Assembly (NCBI RefSeq): GCF_001580615.1 | Contig: NZ_LHZC01000055.1 | Location: 235,145-299,144 of the forward strand | Length of the DNA stretch: 64,000 nucleotides | Reading direction: 5' to 3' | From: Acetobacter malorum | GTDB taxonomy: Bacteria > Pseudomonadota > Alphaproteobacteria > Acetobacterales > Acetobacteraceae | Shown here: piece after piece, positions 54,250 through 63,464 of the stretch | Position numbering within the stretch: the stretch's first letter is position 1 | Layout: every line of letters begins with the position of its first letter | The notes under the pieces: model-generated | Told to the model about the DNA's origin: nothing | What the model saw: only the letters and a program-made list of their open reading frames with translations | The model's database searches: none | Translations under genes and position numbers: made by a program

Positions 54250-56847
54250 ATGCGGGTGCGCGCTCATGCACGGCCAATCTTGCTGGCCACAGTCGTTTTT
54301 TCCAGCGCGCTGCCCGGCCCGGTTCTGGCGCAGGCCACATCGGGCGGCGTCGGGTCTGGCAGTGTGACGGCGGAAGAACCGGATGCCACAAAACCCCGCG
54401 TTCCTCAGGCCCCCGGCACAAGGTCATCCAGCGTGCGGGGCCGGTCGGCGGAAACGGCGCGCAAGGCAGGTCCATCCCGGCAAGCAAGCGGGGCTGGTCA
54501 AACCGGCATGGCGCGGACCGGACAGAGCCGCACCGGCACCGGCCAGAGCGGACGTGCCGCACTGCGGGCAGGATCAGCCCCGGCACCCGGCCCGGTGCAG
54601 GCGCAAGGGGCCGAACAGATTGACGTGCACGCGGACCCGGTGGCGCTGCATGCGGGCGGCGGATTGCTGCGGCCGCAGGATGCGCCAAAGGCTATCAGTG
54701 TTGTGGGGTCGGACTTTATTGCGCGGCAGGCACCCTCTGCCACGGCGTTTGATCTGGTGGCTCTGCTGCCGGGGGCGAACGTGGCGTCCTCCGACCCGCT
54801 GGGCTTTTCCCCGCAAACCAATATTTCCGTGCGCGGCCTGAACGGGGATGCCATTGGCTATGTGCTGGAAGGCGCACCGCTGAATGACATTGCCTATTAC
54901 ACCGGCTACCCCAGCCAGTTTGCCGATAGCGAGAACTATGACAGCATCGCCCTCCAGCAGGGTGCTGCGGATCTGGACAGCCCGGTTCTGAACGCAGCAG
55001 GCGGGTTGATGAGCCTGCGCTTCCGCACCCCGGCGGAAAAAGCTGGCGGGCAGGTGGATATTTCCTACGGTTCCTATGACACCAATCGGGAATTTATCCG
55101 ACTGGATAGTGGTGAGATTGGCAAGACGGGCCTGCGCGGCTTTGTGTCCTATTCCCACGGGGCCTCCGATAACTGGCGCGGGCCGGGGCGGGATGTGCGC
55201 CAGCATGTGGACTTCAAGCTGCAAAAGGACTGGGGGCACGGCAATACGGCCTCTCTGCTTGGTTCATGGAATCAGGCGATCGACAGTTACTATCCGCAGG
55301 TTTCCAAAGAAGGCTGGGCGCAGGACGGCATCCACGGCGCAAACAATCTGGCGAAACGCTACGATGTGCAGAATGAGGCCGCCGGCACGGATTACTGGCG
55401 GCTTTATCGCCAGCCCGAACGCACTTTGTATCTGGCCGCCCCCGTGGAACTGCATCTCACGCACGGCCTGACGCTAAAGGCCACGCCCTACGCACAGGGT
55501 GCATACGGGAACGCCCCCGGTGGCACGCAAATCCCCACATCCGGCCTGTATAACGGCACGCAGCCTCTGGCGGATGAACTCACCCTGCCCAGCACGCAGG
55601 ACGGCTGGGCCACCGTGCGGGCGGATTACACGCAGCGCAGCTATCGCTCCGGCTTTACCACAGCAATGGAGTGGAAGCGCGGCGTGAATGATCTGGTGCT
55701 GGGCTACTGGTATGACTATTCCGACGATAATGAAAAACAGCAGTTCACCGCCATTTCGGACGGCGGGTATGCGTCCAACATCTGGGGCAATGGCGGAGGG
55801 AGCGGCATTCACCTCTCCGATGGCTCTTTGCTGCTCGGTACCAATAACCACACCATCACCCAGACCAACGCGCTGTTTTTAGGCGATCGGCTTTCTCTGC
55901 TGCATGACCGGCTTTTGCTGACGGCAGGCTTTAAGGAAGTGATGATGACGCGTACGGGCACCAACGCCATGCCGGGGGCGGCTTACCATGCCAATACCAA
56001 CAGCGCCGTGCCGCTGCCGCGTCTGGCCGCACGGTTCCAGATAACGCCGCATCATCAGGTGTTTTTCAGCGCCACCACCAATTTCCGCACCCCTGCGGAA
56101 ACTGCGCTGTATGATGTGTTTGACCCCACCTCCGGCCAGACGGAAAGCAAGGGCACTACGAACGTTAAGAACGAATATTCCATCTCGGAAGAGCTGGGCT
56201 ATCGGTATGCGGATGATCGGTTTGTAGGCAGTGTCACGCTGTTTAACTACAATTTTACAAATCGGCAGGTGGAAACGCTGGTTTCACAAAATGGATCGTT
56301 CGTGCAGTCCACCATGAACGCGGGTGGGCAGACCAGCCGGGGTGTGGATGTGGAATTTGGTCTGCGGCCCTGGCACCACCTTAGCCCGTATGTGTCGGGT
56401 GAGTATCTGCACGCCACCATTGATAACGACATTGCCGCCAACGGTGACCTTCTGCCCACACGCGGCAAAACCGCCGTGCGCAGTCCGACCCTTCAGGCTG
56501 CGGCGGGGCTGACGTATGATGACGGGCACTTCTTCGGCACCGCCACCGTCAAATATACAGGCCACCAGTATGCCACGTTCATGAATGATGAGCGGATGTC
56601 CGACCACGTGACGGGTAATCTGGCCGTAGGCTACCGGCTTGCGGATGTCGCTATGCTCCATAAACCGGAGTTCCGCATGAACTTTATCAATATCAGCAAT
56701 CAGCATTATCTGTCCGGTGTGGCAGACCCAACGCTGAACGCGAAGGACACCACAGGCCGCTACGGCACCACGCTTGCCGGCAGCGCGCCGGATTATTACG
56801 TGGGCGGCGGGTTTGCAGCGCTGTTTACTGCCTCCACCGGGTTCTGA
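54250..56847 (+). CDS. TonB-dependent outer-membrane receptor (vitamin-salvage operon)
   Basis: 865 residues. Signal peptide (ends near VLAQA), then an Arg/Gly/Pro-rich linker of ~90 residues, probably a flexible periplasmic TonB-box region, then plug (EQIDVHADPV, PKAISVVGSDFIARQAP, ISVRGLNGDAIGYVLEG, LQQGAADLDSP) and a barrel ending in F. There is an LVALLPGANV motif. The next genes encode a kinase and PnuC-type transporter, which suggests the ligand is a vitamin such as thiamine or a nicotinamide derivative. Fur-box and TPP-riboswitch sequences were not found upstream. Confidence 0.88.
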   Translation: MRVRAHARPILLATVVFSSALPGPVLAQATSGGVGSGSVTAEEPDATKPRVPQAPGTRSSSVRGRSAETARKAGPSRQASGAGQTGMARTGQSRTGTGQSGRAALRAGSAPAPGPVQAQGAEQIDVHADPVALHAGGGLLRPQDAPKAISVVGSDFIARQAPSATAFDLVALLPGANVASSDPLGFSPQTNISVRGLNGDAIGYVLEGAPLNDIAYYTGYPSQFADSENYDSIALQQGAADLDSPVLNAAGGLMSLRFRTPAEKAGGQVDISYGSYDTNREFIRLDSGEIGKTGLRGFVSYSHGASDNWRGPGRDVRQHVDFKLQKDWGHGNTASLLGSWNQAIDSYYPQVSKEGWAQDGIHGANNLAKRYDVQNEAAGTDYWRLYRQPERTLYLAAPVELHLTHGLTLKATPYAQGAYGNAPGGTQIPTSGLYNGTQPLADELTLPSTQDGWATVRADYTQRSYRSGFTTAMEWKRGVNDLVLGYWYDYSDDNEKQQFTAISDGGYASNIWGNGGGSGIHLSDGSLLLGTNNHTITQTNALFLGDRLSLLHDRLLLTAGFKEVMMTRTGTNAMPGAAYHANTNSAVPLPRLAARFQITPHHQVFFSATTNFRTPAETALYDVFDPTSGQTESKGTTNVKNEYSISEELGYRYADDRFVGSVTLFNYNFTNRQVETLVSQNGSFVQSTMNAGGQTSRGVDVEFGLRPWHHLSPYVSGEYLHATIDNDIAANGDLLPTRGKTAVRSPTLQAAAGLTYDDGHFFGTATVKYTGHQYATFMNDERMSDHVTGNLAVGYRLADVAMLHKPEFRMNFINISNQHYLSGVADPTLNAKDTTGRYGTTLAGSAPDYYVGGGFAALFTASTGF

Positions 56848-56852
56848 GCAGC

Positions 56853-58067
56853 GTGACCGGTCTTCTCGCCCGCCTCTTTTCCGGCCAGCCCCCTAAACAG
56901 TCTCCGGGCACCGTGCCCGGCCAGTTTGGTGTGCATGGCGTGCAGGATAAGCGCGACTGGCCGCCATTGACGGAAGCTGAAGTGGCGTCCGTTCTGTCGC
57001 ACTATGCGTCTCTGTCGCCCGTTACTTCCATTCTCTGGCACAGCATGCGGCCTTTTTCCGCCGCTGGCATTGTGCTGCTGAAAGGCGATGGCCCGACAAC
57101 GGTTGTGGTCAAGCGGCACCATACGCAGTTGCGCAGCGTGGCGGCGCTGGAGGTCGAACATGCCTTCATGCAGCATCTGCGCGAGCGGGGGCTTCCGGTC
57201 AGCACCGTTCTGAGCACGGGCAGTGGGGCTACAGCGGTGACGCAGGGGATCTGGACGTATGAGGTCTTTCTGCCGTCGGAGGGCGAGGACCTGTATCGGG
57301 ATACCATGTCCTGGCAGCCCTATCAGTCAACAGACCATGCGCGGATCGCCGGTGCAGAGCTGGCGCGGTTGCATAAGGCGGCGGAGGGGTTTGATGCTCC
57401 TGCGCGGGGTGAAACCTGCCCGCTGGTTTCCAGCATGGTGGCGGTCGGGCAGGCGGAGCTTTTGCCTGCATTGCGGGCATGGGTTGCCCGGCAACCGGGG
57501 CTGACGCAGCAACTGGCAGGCCGCCCGTGGGAGCAGGATGTGCAGACGGTGCTGGAACCGTTCCACGCCAAACTCCGCCCATTGCTGGCAGATATCACAC
57601 CCTGCTGGGGGCATGGCGACTGGCACGGCTCCAACCTGCTCTGGGCGGCGGATGAAAAGGCAGGCGTTGCCAGTGTTCTGGATTTTGGCATGGCGGACCG
57701 CACCTGCGCAGTGTTTGACCTTGCCGTGGCGCTGGAACGGAGCGGGGTGAAGTGGCTTGAACTGCCGTCACCCGGCGTTGTGGTGTATCCGCAGATGCAG
57801 GCTTTACTGGCTGGCTACCAGAGCGTGCGCCCGCTGACTGAGGCCGAACGCGCTTTGCTGGTGGCCTTTATGCCGCTTGTGCATGTGGAATTTGCGCTCT
57901 CGGAAGTGGCGTATTTTGGCGCATTGCTGAAGGACGCGGCCTCGGCTGAGGTGGCCTATACGGAATATCTGCTCGACCACGCCCGCTGGTTTGCCTCAAA
58001 GCAAGGACGCGCCCTTTTGCGCTGGCTCCCCAAAGAACTGGCGCGCGTCCCGGCCGCCAGACCATGA
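56853..58067 (+). CDS. APH-fold small-molecule kinase (thiamine-kinase-like)
   Basis: 404 residues from GTG 56853. The aminoglycoside-phosphotransferase fold is shown by TTVVVKRHH (ATP-binding Lys), the catalytic loop HGDWHGSNLLW and the metal-binding VLDFGMADR. Families with this fold include thiamine, choline and homoserine kinases. Being between a TonB receptor and a PnuC-type transporter, and overlapping the latter by 4 nt, it probably phosphorylates the imported vitamin to trap it. Thiamine is the best guess, but nicotinamide riboside cannot be excluded. Confidence 0.82.
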   Translation: MTGLLARLFSGQPPKQSPGTVPGQFGVHGVQDKRDWPPLTEAEVASVLSHYASLSPVTSILWHSMRPFSAAGIVLLKGDGPTTVVVKRHHTQLRSVAALEVEHAFMQHLRERGLPVSTVLSTGSGATAVTQGIWTYEVFLPSEGEDLYRDTMSWQPYQSTDHARIAGAELARLHKAAEGFDAPARGETCPLVSSMVAVGQAELLPALRAWVARQPGLTQQLAGRPWEQDVQTVLEPFHAKLRPLLADITPCWGHGDWHGSNLLWAADEKAGVASVLDFGMADRTCAVFDLAVALERSGVKWLELPSPGVVVYPQMQALLAGYQSVRPLTEAERALLVAFMPLVHVEFALSEVAYFGALLKDAASAEVAYTEYLLDHARWFASKQGRALLRWLPKELARVPAARP

Positions 58068-58648
58068 GCCTGCTGGAACTCCTCTCCGTACTATTCAGCG
58101 CGGCGGGTGTGTGGCTGACAGGCCGGAGGGCGGTGCTGTGCTGGCCGGTTATGCTGGTGGCCTCCGTGCTGTATGGCGTGGTGTTCTGGCGGGCGCATTT
58201 GTATGCGGATACGGTGTTGCAGGGCGTGTTTGCTGCCCTCTCGCTCTATGGCTGGTGGCGCTGGCTGCGCGGCGTGCGGGATGAAGGGGCTGTGCAGGTC
58301 ACTCAGCCCCCGCAGGGCGTAATGGTGCGCGGCGTTGTGTTGAGTCTGGCAGCCGGTGTGCTGCTGGGCGGCGTGCTGCAAACCTGGACGGATGACCCCA
58401 ACCCCCTGATGGACGCGCTGCTCAGCACTTTCAGCATTCTGGGGCAGGTGTGGATGGCCCGGCGCTATCTGGCCAGCTGGCTGATCTGGCTGGGGGTAGA
58501 CGTGCTCTATACCGGCCTGTTTGTAGTGCGGGAGCTGTATCTGACGGCGGGGCTCTATGCTGTGTTTGTCGCACTCGCCGTGGTGGGGTGGCTGCAATGG
58601 CGGGCTGTTTGCGTTATAACAGAGCCCGGAAAACCGCCATTTGAGTGA
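58064..58648 (+). CDS. PnuC-family vitamin transporter
   Basis: 194 residues, seven to eight helices as in PnuC. SVLFSAAGVWLTGRRAVLCWPVMLVASVLYGVVFW, LYADTVLQGVFAALSLYGWWRWLRG, LMDALLSTFSILGQVWMARRYLASWLIWLGVDVLYTGLFV are the PnuC pattern. PnuC members import nicotinamide riboside, thiamine (PnuT) or riboflavin by facilitated diffusion coupled to phosphorylation by a cytoplasmic kinase, which matches the preceding gene. The substrate cannot be read from sequence alone. Confidence 0.85.
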   Translation: MSLLELLSVLFSAAGVWLTGRRAVLCWPVMLVASVLYGVVFWRAHLYADTVLQGVFAALSLYGWWRWLRGVRDEGAVQVTQPPQGVMVRGVVLSLAAGVLLGGVLQTWTDDPNPLMDALLSTFSILGQVWMARRYLASWLIWLGVDVLYTGLFVVRELYLTAGLYAVFVALAVVGWLQWRAVCVITEPGKPPFE

Positions 58649-58666
58649 GCAGGTCGTTCTCTACTT

Positions 58667-58685
58667 GACAATAATTCTCATTATC
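58667..58685 (+). promoter_or_regulatory. Fur box upstream of siderophore receptor
   Basis: GACAATAATTCTCATTATC matches the 19-bp Fur consensus GATAATGATAATCATTATC at 15 of 19 positions. It lies 49 nt upstream of the receptor ATG, so iron repression of the four-gene operon is expected. Confidence 0.85.
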
Positions 58686-58733
58686 ACGTAAGCGGCGCAT
58701 ATCGGTAACGTATGTGTGGGCAGCAAGGTAGCT

Positions 58734-61016
58734 ATGAGAATTTCGCGCTCTGTGAAGGGTGTGCTTCCGGTGGTTTTACTGGCGGGTGCAGCCATGTCTT
58801 CGGGCGCAGCAGCGGAAACGCTGCCTGTGGCGGAAAATCAGTCTGATACGGAAAACTCCGCAGAAAAGAACAAAGGGCGCAAAGCCAGCCCGAAGGCGGA
58901 AGTGGTGATTGTGACCGCCACAGGCCGCTCCAGCGCCTCGGCCTCTACCAAAACCCGCACGCCGATTATTGAATCCCCTCAGACAATTTCCATTGTCAGC
59001 CGGGAAGAAATCGAATTGCGGGCGTCCCCCACCGTGGCGGATGCCCTGTCCTACACCGCCGGGGTGCAGGCGGAGCCGTCCGGTATTGATAGTCGCGTGG
59101 ATGAAGTTTCCGTCCGTGGCTTTGGCGCAGGGGGCTTTTCCTCCAACAACAACTTTGTGGATGGCCTGCGTCTGCCCTCCGGCGGCCAGTGGACCCGGAC
59201 GTCGTTTGACCCGTTCGCGCTGGAGCAGATTGAAGTGCTCAAAGGCCCGTCCGGCGCGCTGTATGGCCAGACGGCACCGGGCGGGGTGGTCAATCTTGTG
59301 ACCAAACGCCCGACCGCCAAAAGTGAGGGCGAATTCTTCCTGCAAGGCTCTGGCTTTACCAACCTCAATAACGGGCAGGGGCAGGCCTCGGGTGACCTGT
59401 CCGGCAAGCTGAACAAAAGCGGCACCGTCATGGGCCGGGTTGTGGCTCTGGCGCGGTATGGCGGTACGCAGGTTAACAGCGTGAATACGGGCCGCTATTA
59501 CATTTCCCCCAGCCTGACATGGCAGCCCACGGTCAACACAAAATGGACGCTGCTGGCGCAGTATCAGCGGGATCAGGGTGGCTCCACCTTCCAGTTCATG
59601 CCCGCCACGGGCACGCTGTATCCGTCTCATGGCCGCTATATCAAAAACGATGCCAATATTGGGGAGCCGGACTGGGATAAGTTTGACCGGAATCAGGCGC
59701 TGATTGGCTCCTTTCTGGAACACAGGTTCAGCAAATATCTGACGGTGCGGAACAACACCCGTTACACCTATCTGGACACGCTCTATCGCGCCACCGTGCT
59801 CTCTGGCGATACGCTGAGCAAATGTCCGGCCACCATACCGGGCTGTGTGGCGGGTGAGACTGTTAACCGCCGTGCCGTGGAAGGCCGCGGACGCTCACAG
59901 GGTGTGGCGACGGATACGCAGATTGAGGGCCATGTGATGACAGGCCCGGTGCGGCATCTGCTTCTGGCAGGCACCGACTATTTTTATACCGACTGGAACC
60001 ATGACCGTGATCTGGTCAGATCCTCACTTGTGCTGCCGATGCTGAATATTTTTGATCCGCAGTCCCGTGGGGCGGCTGGGTATGCGGGCGCACTGTCTCC
60101 GCAGATCTATACGTCCACGGAAAGCCGCCAGAATGGCATCTATTTTCAGGATCAGCTCAAGTTTGACCGCCTGCGCGTCACCCTTGGCGGGCGGCAGGAC
60201 TGGGCGCGGGATGATACGCTGAATGTGCTGACCAACAAACGCTATATTACAAAATCCAACGCGTTCACATGGCGTGCGGGGGCGGTGTATCTGTTTGATA
60301 ACGGGCTGGCGCCGTATTTCAGTTACGCGCAGTCCTTCCAGCCGCAGGTGTCGGACCCGTCCAGCGCGCGGGATGGCACGCCGTTCAAACCCACCAAAGG
60401 GGATCAGTATGAGGCCGGGCTGCGCTACCAGTACGGCAAAAGCATCTACATCACTTTTGGTGGCTACCAGATTACCCAGACGAACATGACCACACCGGAC
60501 CCGGACGGCGCAATGTGCGGCACCGCCACCTGCCTTGTGCAGACGGGCAAGGGCCGCGTGCGCGGGCTGGAGCTGGAAGGGCGGGCAAACCTTGTGTGGG
60601 ATACGTCTGTTATCTTCACCGGCACGCGGAGTGACGCCAAGGTGACGCGCTCCAACTACGCAGCGCAGGTGGGCAATTATCTGCCACAGGCCCCCAAATG
60701 GATGGCGTCTTTGTTTGTAGATAAACGCTTCCGCTCCGGCGTGTTGCAGGGGGTAGGGGCTGGCGGCGGTGTGCGTTATACCGGCCATAGCTATGGCGAT
60801 ACGGCCAATACGCTTTCCATGCCCGGCTATACGGTGTTTGACATGTTTCTGCGGTATGATTTTGCGGCGGCGCGGCCCCAGTGGAAAGGTCTGACCTTCT
60901 CCGTCAATATGCGCAACATTGCTAATAAACGGTTTGTGGCAACCTGTACCGCTGTCTCCGCCTGCTATTACGGGCAGGGGCGGAGTGTGATTGGCCGTCT
61001 GGAATATCGCTGGTGA
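58734..61016 (+). CDS. TonB-dependent siderophore receptor (ferrichrome-type)
   Basis: 760 residues from ATG 58734 (AAGG 6 nt upstream). Signal peptide, linker (KNKGRKASPKAEVVIVTATGRS), plug with the siderophore-receptor pattern (ESPQTISIVSREEIELR, LSYTAGVQAEPSG, DEVSVRGFGAGG, IEVLKGPSGALYGQTAPGGVVNLVTKRP), and a barrel ending in W (EYRW). FhuA/FhuE/FcuA-type. Imports ferric hydroxamate siderophores with TonB. The stop overlaps the next start (GTGA), so it leads the operon. Confidence 0.93.
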   Translation: MRISRSVKGVLPVVLLAGAAMSSGAAAETLPVAENQSDTENSAEKNKGRKASPKAEVVIVTATGRSSASASTKTRTPIIESPQTISIVSREEIELRASPTVADALSYTAGVQAEPSGIDSRVDEVSVRGFGAGGFSSNNNFVDGLRLPSGGQWTRTSFDPFALEQIEVLKGPSGALYGQTAPGGVVNLVTKRPTAKSEGEFFLQGSGFTNLNNGQGQASGDLSGKLNKSGTVMGRVVALARYGGTQVNSVNTGRYYISPSLTWQPTVNTKWTLLAQYQRDQGGSTFQFMPATGTLYPSHGRYIKNDANIGEPDWDKFDRNQALIGSFLEHRFSKYLTVRNNTRYTYLDTLYRATVLSGDTLSKCPATIPGCVAGETVNRRAVEGRGRSQGVATDTQIEGHVMTGPVRHLLLAGTDYFYTDWNHDRDLVRSSLVLPMLNIFDPQSRGAAGYAGALSPQIYTSTESRQNGIYFQDQLKFDRLRVTLGGRQDWARDDTLNVLTNKRYITKSNAFTWRAGAVYLFDNGLAPYFSYAQSFQPQVSDPSSARDGTPFKPTKGDQYEAGLRYQYGKSIYITFGGYQITQTNMTTPDPDGAMCGTATCLVQTGKGRVRGLELEGRANLVWDTSVIFTGTRSDAKVTRSNYAAQVGNYLPQAPKWMASLFVDKRFRSGVLQGVGAGGGVRYTGHSYGDTANTLSMPGYTVFDMFLRYDFAAARPQWKGLTFSVNMRNIANKRFVATCTAVSACYYGQGRSVIGRLEYRW

Positions 61017-61306
61017 GTTCTGTGCTTTTTGATACGTCTTTATGCGCTCTGGCGGTCATGTGCAGCGTGGAGGCGGGTGTGTGTGTGTATCTGGCAGCGC
61101 CGCGCCAGATGCTGCTGCGCAAGGCGCTCCCTGTAAAAACCGGGCTGGGGGTTGCTGTGGCTCTGGCTTTGGCTGCCCTGCGGCTTTTCTGCCAGGTTGT
61201 AGGGGCCTTTACGGCGGTGTTTGCCTTGGCGGTGGTGTTGATGAGCGTCTGGTCTCTCCTGCCGCTTTGTGTGGCACTGGCGCGTCGGGGGCAGGAGCCG
61301 TCATGA
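61013..61306 (+). CDS. Small membrane protein of siderophore operon (DUF3325-like)
   Basis: 97 residues from GTG 61013. Three hydrophobic helices (CALAVMCSVEAGVCVYLA; GLGVAVALALAALRLF; VFALAVVLMSVWSLLPLCVALA). Small proteins of this size and topology (DUF3325 and related) sit in iron-uptake operons beside PepSY proteins. Overlaps the receptor stop and ends 4 nt into the next gene. Confidence 0.65.
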   Translation: MSSVLFDTSLCALAVMCSVEAGVCVYLAAPRQMLLRKALPVKTGLGVAVALALAALRLFCQVVGAFTAVFALAVVLMSVWSLLPLCVALARRGQEPS

Positions 61307-61605
61307 GCCGGACTGTGCGGAAGTTCAGTAGCAAAAACTGGTTTTTCAAAGTGCTGGCGGCAGTGCTGCCGGGTGCGTTGCTGGTGTGTGGGCTGATGGG
61401 GCTTGTGGGCGTGCTGTGCCATACGGATGGCAGCCCGCGTTCAGCCTCCGGCCAGTATCTGATGTGGATGGGCGCATTGCTCTGGAGCGCGCTGCTCAGC
61501 GTGTGTTTCCTGTTCCGCTCCGGCGTGCAGGCGTGGGGCGTTCTGATTGTGGCTAATGGCGTCGTCTGGGGCCTGTTTGTTCTGCTGCGGAGTGTGCTGT
61601 CATGA
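61303..61605 (+). CDS. Small membrane protein of siderophore operon (DUF3649-like)
   Basis: 100 residues, ATG with GCAGGAG upstream. Helices about 16-40 (FKVLAAVLPGALLVCGLMGLVGVL), 48-65 and 73-97. The layout resembles DUF3649 iron-uptake proteins. ATGA overlaps join it to both neighbours, showing tight coupling. Role in ferric reduction or siderophore release is inferred from the operon. Confidence 0.65.
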   Translation: MSRTVRKFSSKNWFFKVLAAVLPGALLVCGLMGLVGVLCHTDGSPRSASGQYLMWMGALLWSALLSVCFLFRSGVQAWGVLIVANGVVWGLFVLLRSVLS

Positions 61606-63383
61606 AATTGCGTGCGGATTTTGTGCAGCTTTACCGCGATGTTCATAGTTGGGTGGGCATTGTTGCCGGGCTTTTCCTGTTTGTGGCGTTTTATGCCGGG
61701 GCCGTCACCATGTTTGAGGAACCGCTGCAAAGCTGGGCCTCAGCCCCCGTGGGCCTGCCGCCGCCGGTCAGCCTGGAGCAGACGCCGGCACTTTTGGAAA
61801 AAGCCCTAGCAGCCTACCCGGAAGCACGGGATGATTACACCATTGCCGTCACGCCGGAAGACGCACAACGCGGCCGCCTGACATGGGATGGCAGCGGCGG
61901 GCAGGTGCATCATGCTCCAACGCAGGTCATGGCGGCAGGGCTGGATGCGCAGGGCAACCTTGTTGTGGTGCCCAAAACACCCTCTGAGGCCGCGCATTTT
62001 GTAGATGTGCTGCACCAGCAGGTTGGTCTGCCTTTGCCGCATACGCCGGCTATGCTGGTGATGGGGGTGGTGGCTTTACTGTACGCCGTAGCGCTCGTTT
62101 CCGGCGTCATTGCGTATCTGCCCGCATTGGTCAAAACGCTGTTTGCGGTGCGTCTGGGCCAGAGTGTGCGCAAGCGCTGGCTGGATATGCATAATTTGCT
62201 GGGCCTGTTCTCGCTGCCGTTCCATCTGGTGATGGCGATTTCCTCCGTGGTGTTTGCCTTCCACGGGCAGATTTTTGCTGTGGAACATATGTTGTTTCCC
62301 GGTTCTGCTGCCGGTCAGCATGGTGGCATGCATGGCGGTGGGCACGGTGGCGGCGGACATGCTGGAGGGCGTGGTGGCCACGGCGGCGGGCCGGACGGCG
62401 GCCGTCGTGCGCAGGGGGAAGCTCAGGCGCCCCAGAGCGCTGTAAGTAGTGGTTCAGCAGACCATGTTCCGGGTGTGCCGCCCCAGCCGCACGATACGCA
62501 GGCTGATGTGCAGCATGGCGGGGCTTCTGGTGAGGGGGTACCGTTGGTCACCGGGGCGGCCAGCGCGTCTGCCGCACCGGTTCCATCACCTGTGCCTGTG
62601 CCCGTATCGGCACCGGTGCTGGCCCCGACCGAGATCCTCACCATCATGGCGCAGCGGGCTCCGGGGTTTGTGCCGGAAGTGCTGAACTACATGCAGCTTG
62701 GCCACGGTAAGGATGTTGTGCGGGTGTTTGGGCATGATGCGCGCTACCCCACACGCGGCCCGACGGGTGGTTTTGTAGTGCTCAATTCCCATACCGGCGC
62801 GGTGCAGTCCGGCGAGTATCTGCCGGGGCATCAGCCTGCAAAATTTGCGATCCTGACAACATTTTTCGCGCTGCATTTTGGCAGCTTTGGCGGTACACCG
62901 GTGCGCTGGGGGTATGTGGTGTTGGGGCTGGGGGGCGCGTTCCTGTTCTATACGGGCAATCAGCTCTGGATTGTCAGCCGCAGGCGGCGCGAGCGGGAAA
63001 GCGGTCTGGTGGTGGAAACACGCGGCACAAAGCTGCTGGCGGCTTTGACATCCGGCTGCACCACGGGCTGCGTGGCAGGGATTTCCGCCGTGTTCTGCGC
63101 AGTGGCTCTGCTGCCCTATGGCGGGACATATGGCGCAGTTTCTACTGTATATTACAGCGTGTTTTGTGTGTTTGTGGTGGCGGCCTTCTGCCTGCCCGGC
63201 CAGCGCAGCATCCGGCTTTTGCTGGCGGCAGCCGGTGCGGTAACAGCCTGTGTGCCGCTCATGCTCTGCCTGCACGGGGCGCACCTGCTACGCACCCCGG
63301 AAGGGCTGGGCGTGGCCCTTATGGCTGGCCTTCTGGGTGTGTTCCTGCTCGCCAGTGCGGCGAAGCATACGCGGGAGATTTAG
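61602..63383 (+). CDS. PepSY-associated membrane protein with His/Gly-rich loop
   Basis: 593 residues. N-terminal helix (HSWVGIVAGLFLFVAFYAGAVTMFEEPL) is the PepSY_TM signature; further helices at about 148-168, 196-216 and in the C-terminal third. The loop at about 238-265 is a run of Gly with many His (HGGMHGGGHGGGGH), expected to bind metal, followed by a Pro/Ala/Ser-rich linker. PiuB-type proteins with this fold are thought to reduce ferric siderophores at the inner membrane. It is the last gene of the Fur-box operon. Confidence 0.88.
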   Translation: MKLRADFVQLYRDVHSWVGIVAGLFLFVAFYAGAVTMFEEPLQSWASAPVGLPPPVSLEQTPALLEKALAAYPEARDDYTIAVTPEDAQRGRLTWDGSGGQVHHAPTQVMAAGLDAQGNLVVVPKTPSEAAHFVDVLHQQVGLPLPHTPAMLVMGVVALLYAVALVSGVIAYLPALVKTLFAVRLGQSVRKRWLDMHNLLGLFSLPFHLVMAISSVVFAFHGQIFAVEHMLFPGSAAGQHGGMHGGGHGGGGHAGGRGGHGGGPDGGRRAQGEAQAPQSAVSSGSADHVPGVPPQPHDTQADVQHGGASGEGVPLVTGAASASAAPVPSPVPVPVSAPVLAPTEILTIMAQRAPGFVPEVLNYMQLGHGKDVVRVFGHDARYPTRGPTGGFVVLNSHTGAVQSGEYLPGHQPAKFAILTTFFALHFGSFGGTPVRWGYVVLGLGGAFLFYTGNQLWIVSRRRRERESGLVVETRGTKLLAALTSGCTTGCVAGISAVFCAVALLPYGGTYGAVSTVYYSVFCVFVVAAFCLPGQRSIRLLLAAAGAVTACVPLMLCLHGAHLLRTPEGLGVALMAGLLGVFLLASAAKHTREI

Positions 63384-63464
63384 GGGAAGCGGTCTTTATA
63401 TCAACTACTGTCTGAATGACCTTGAGAACGATGTTCCAAAATCCCAGTCTTTTAAATGTTTCTC

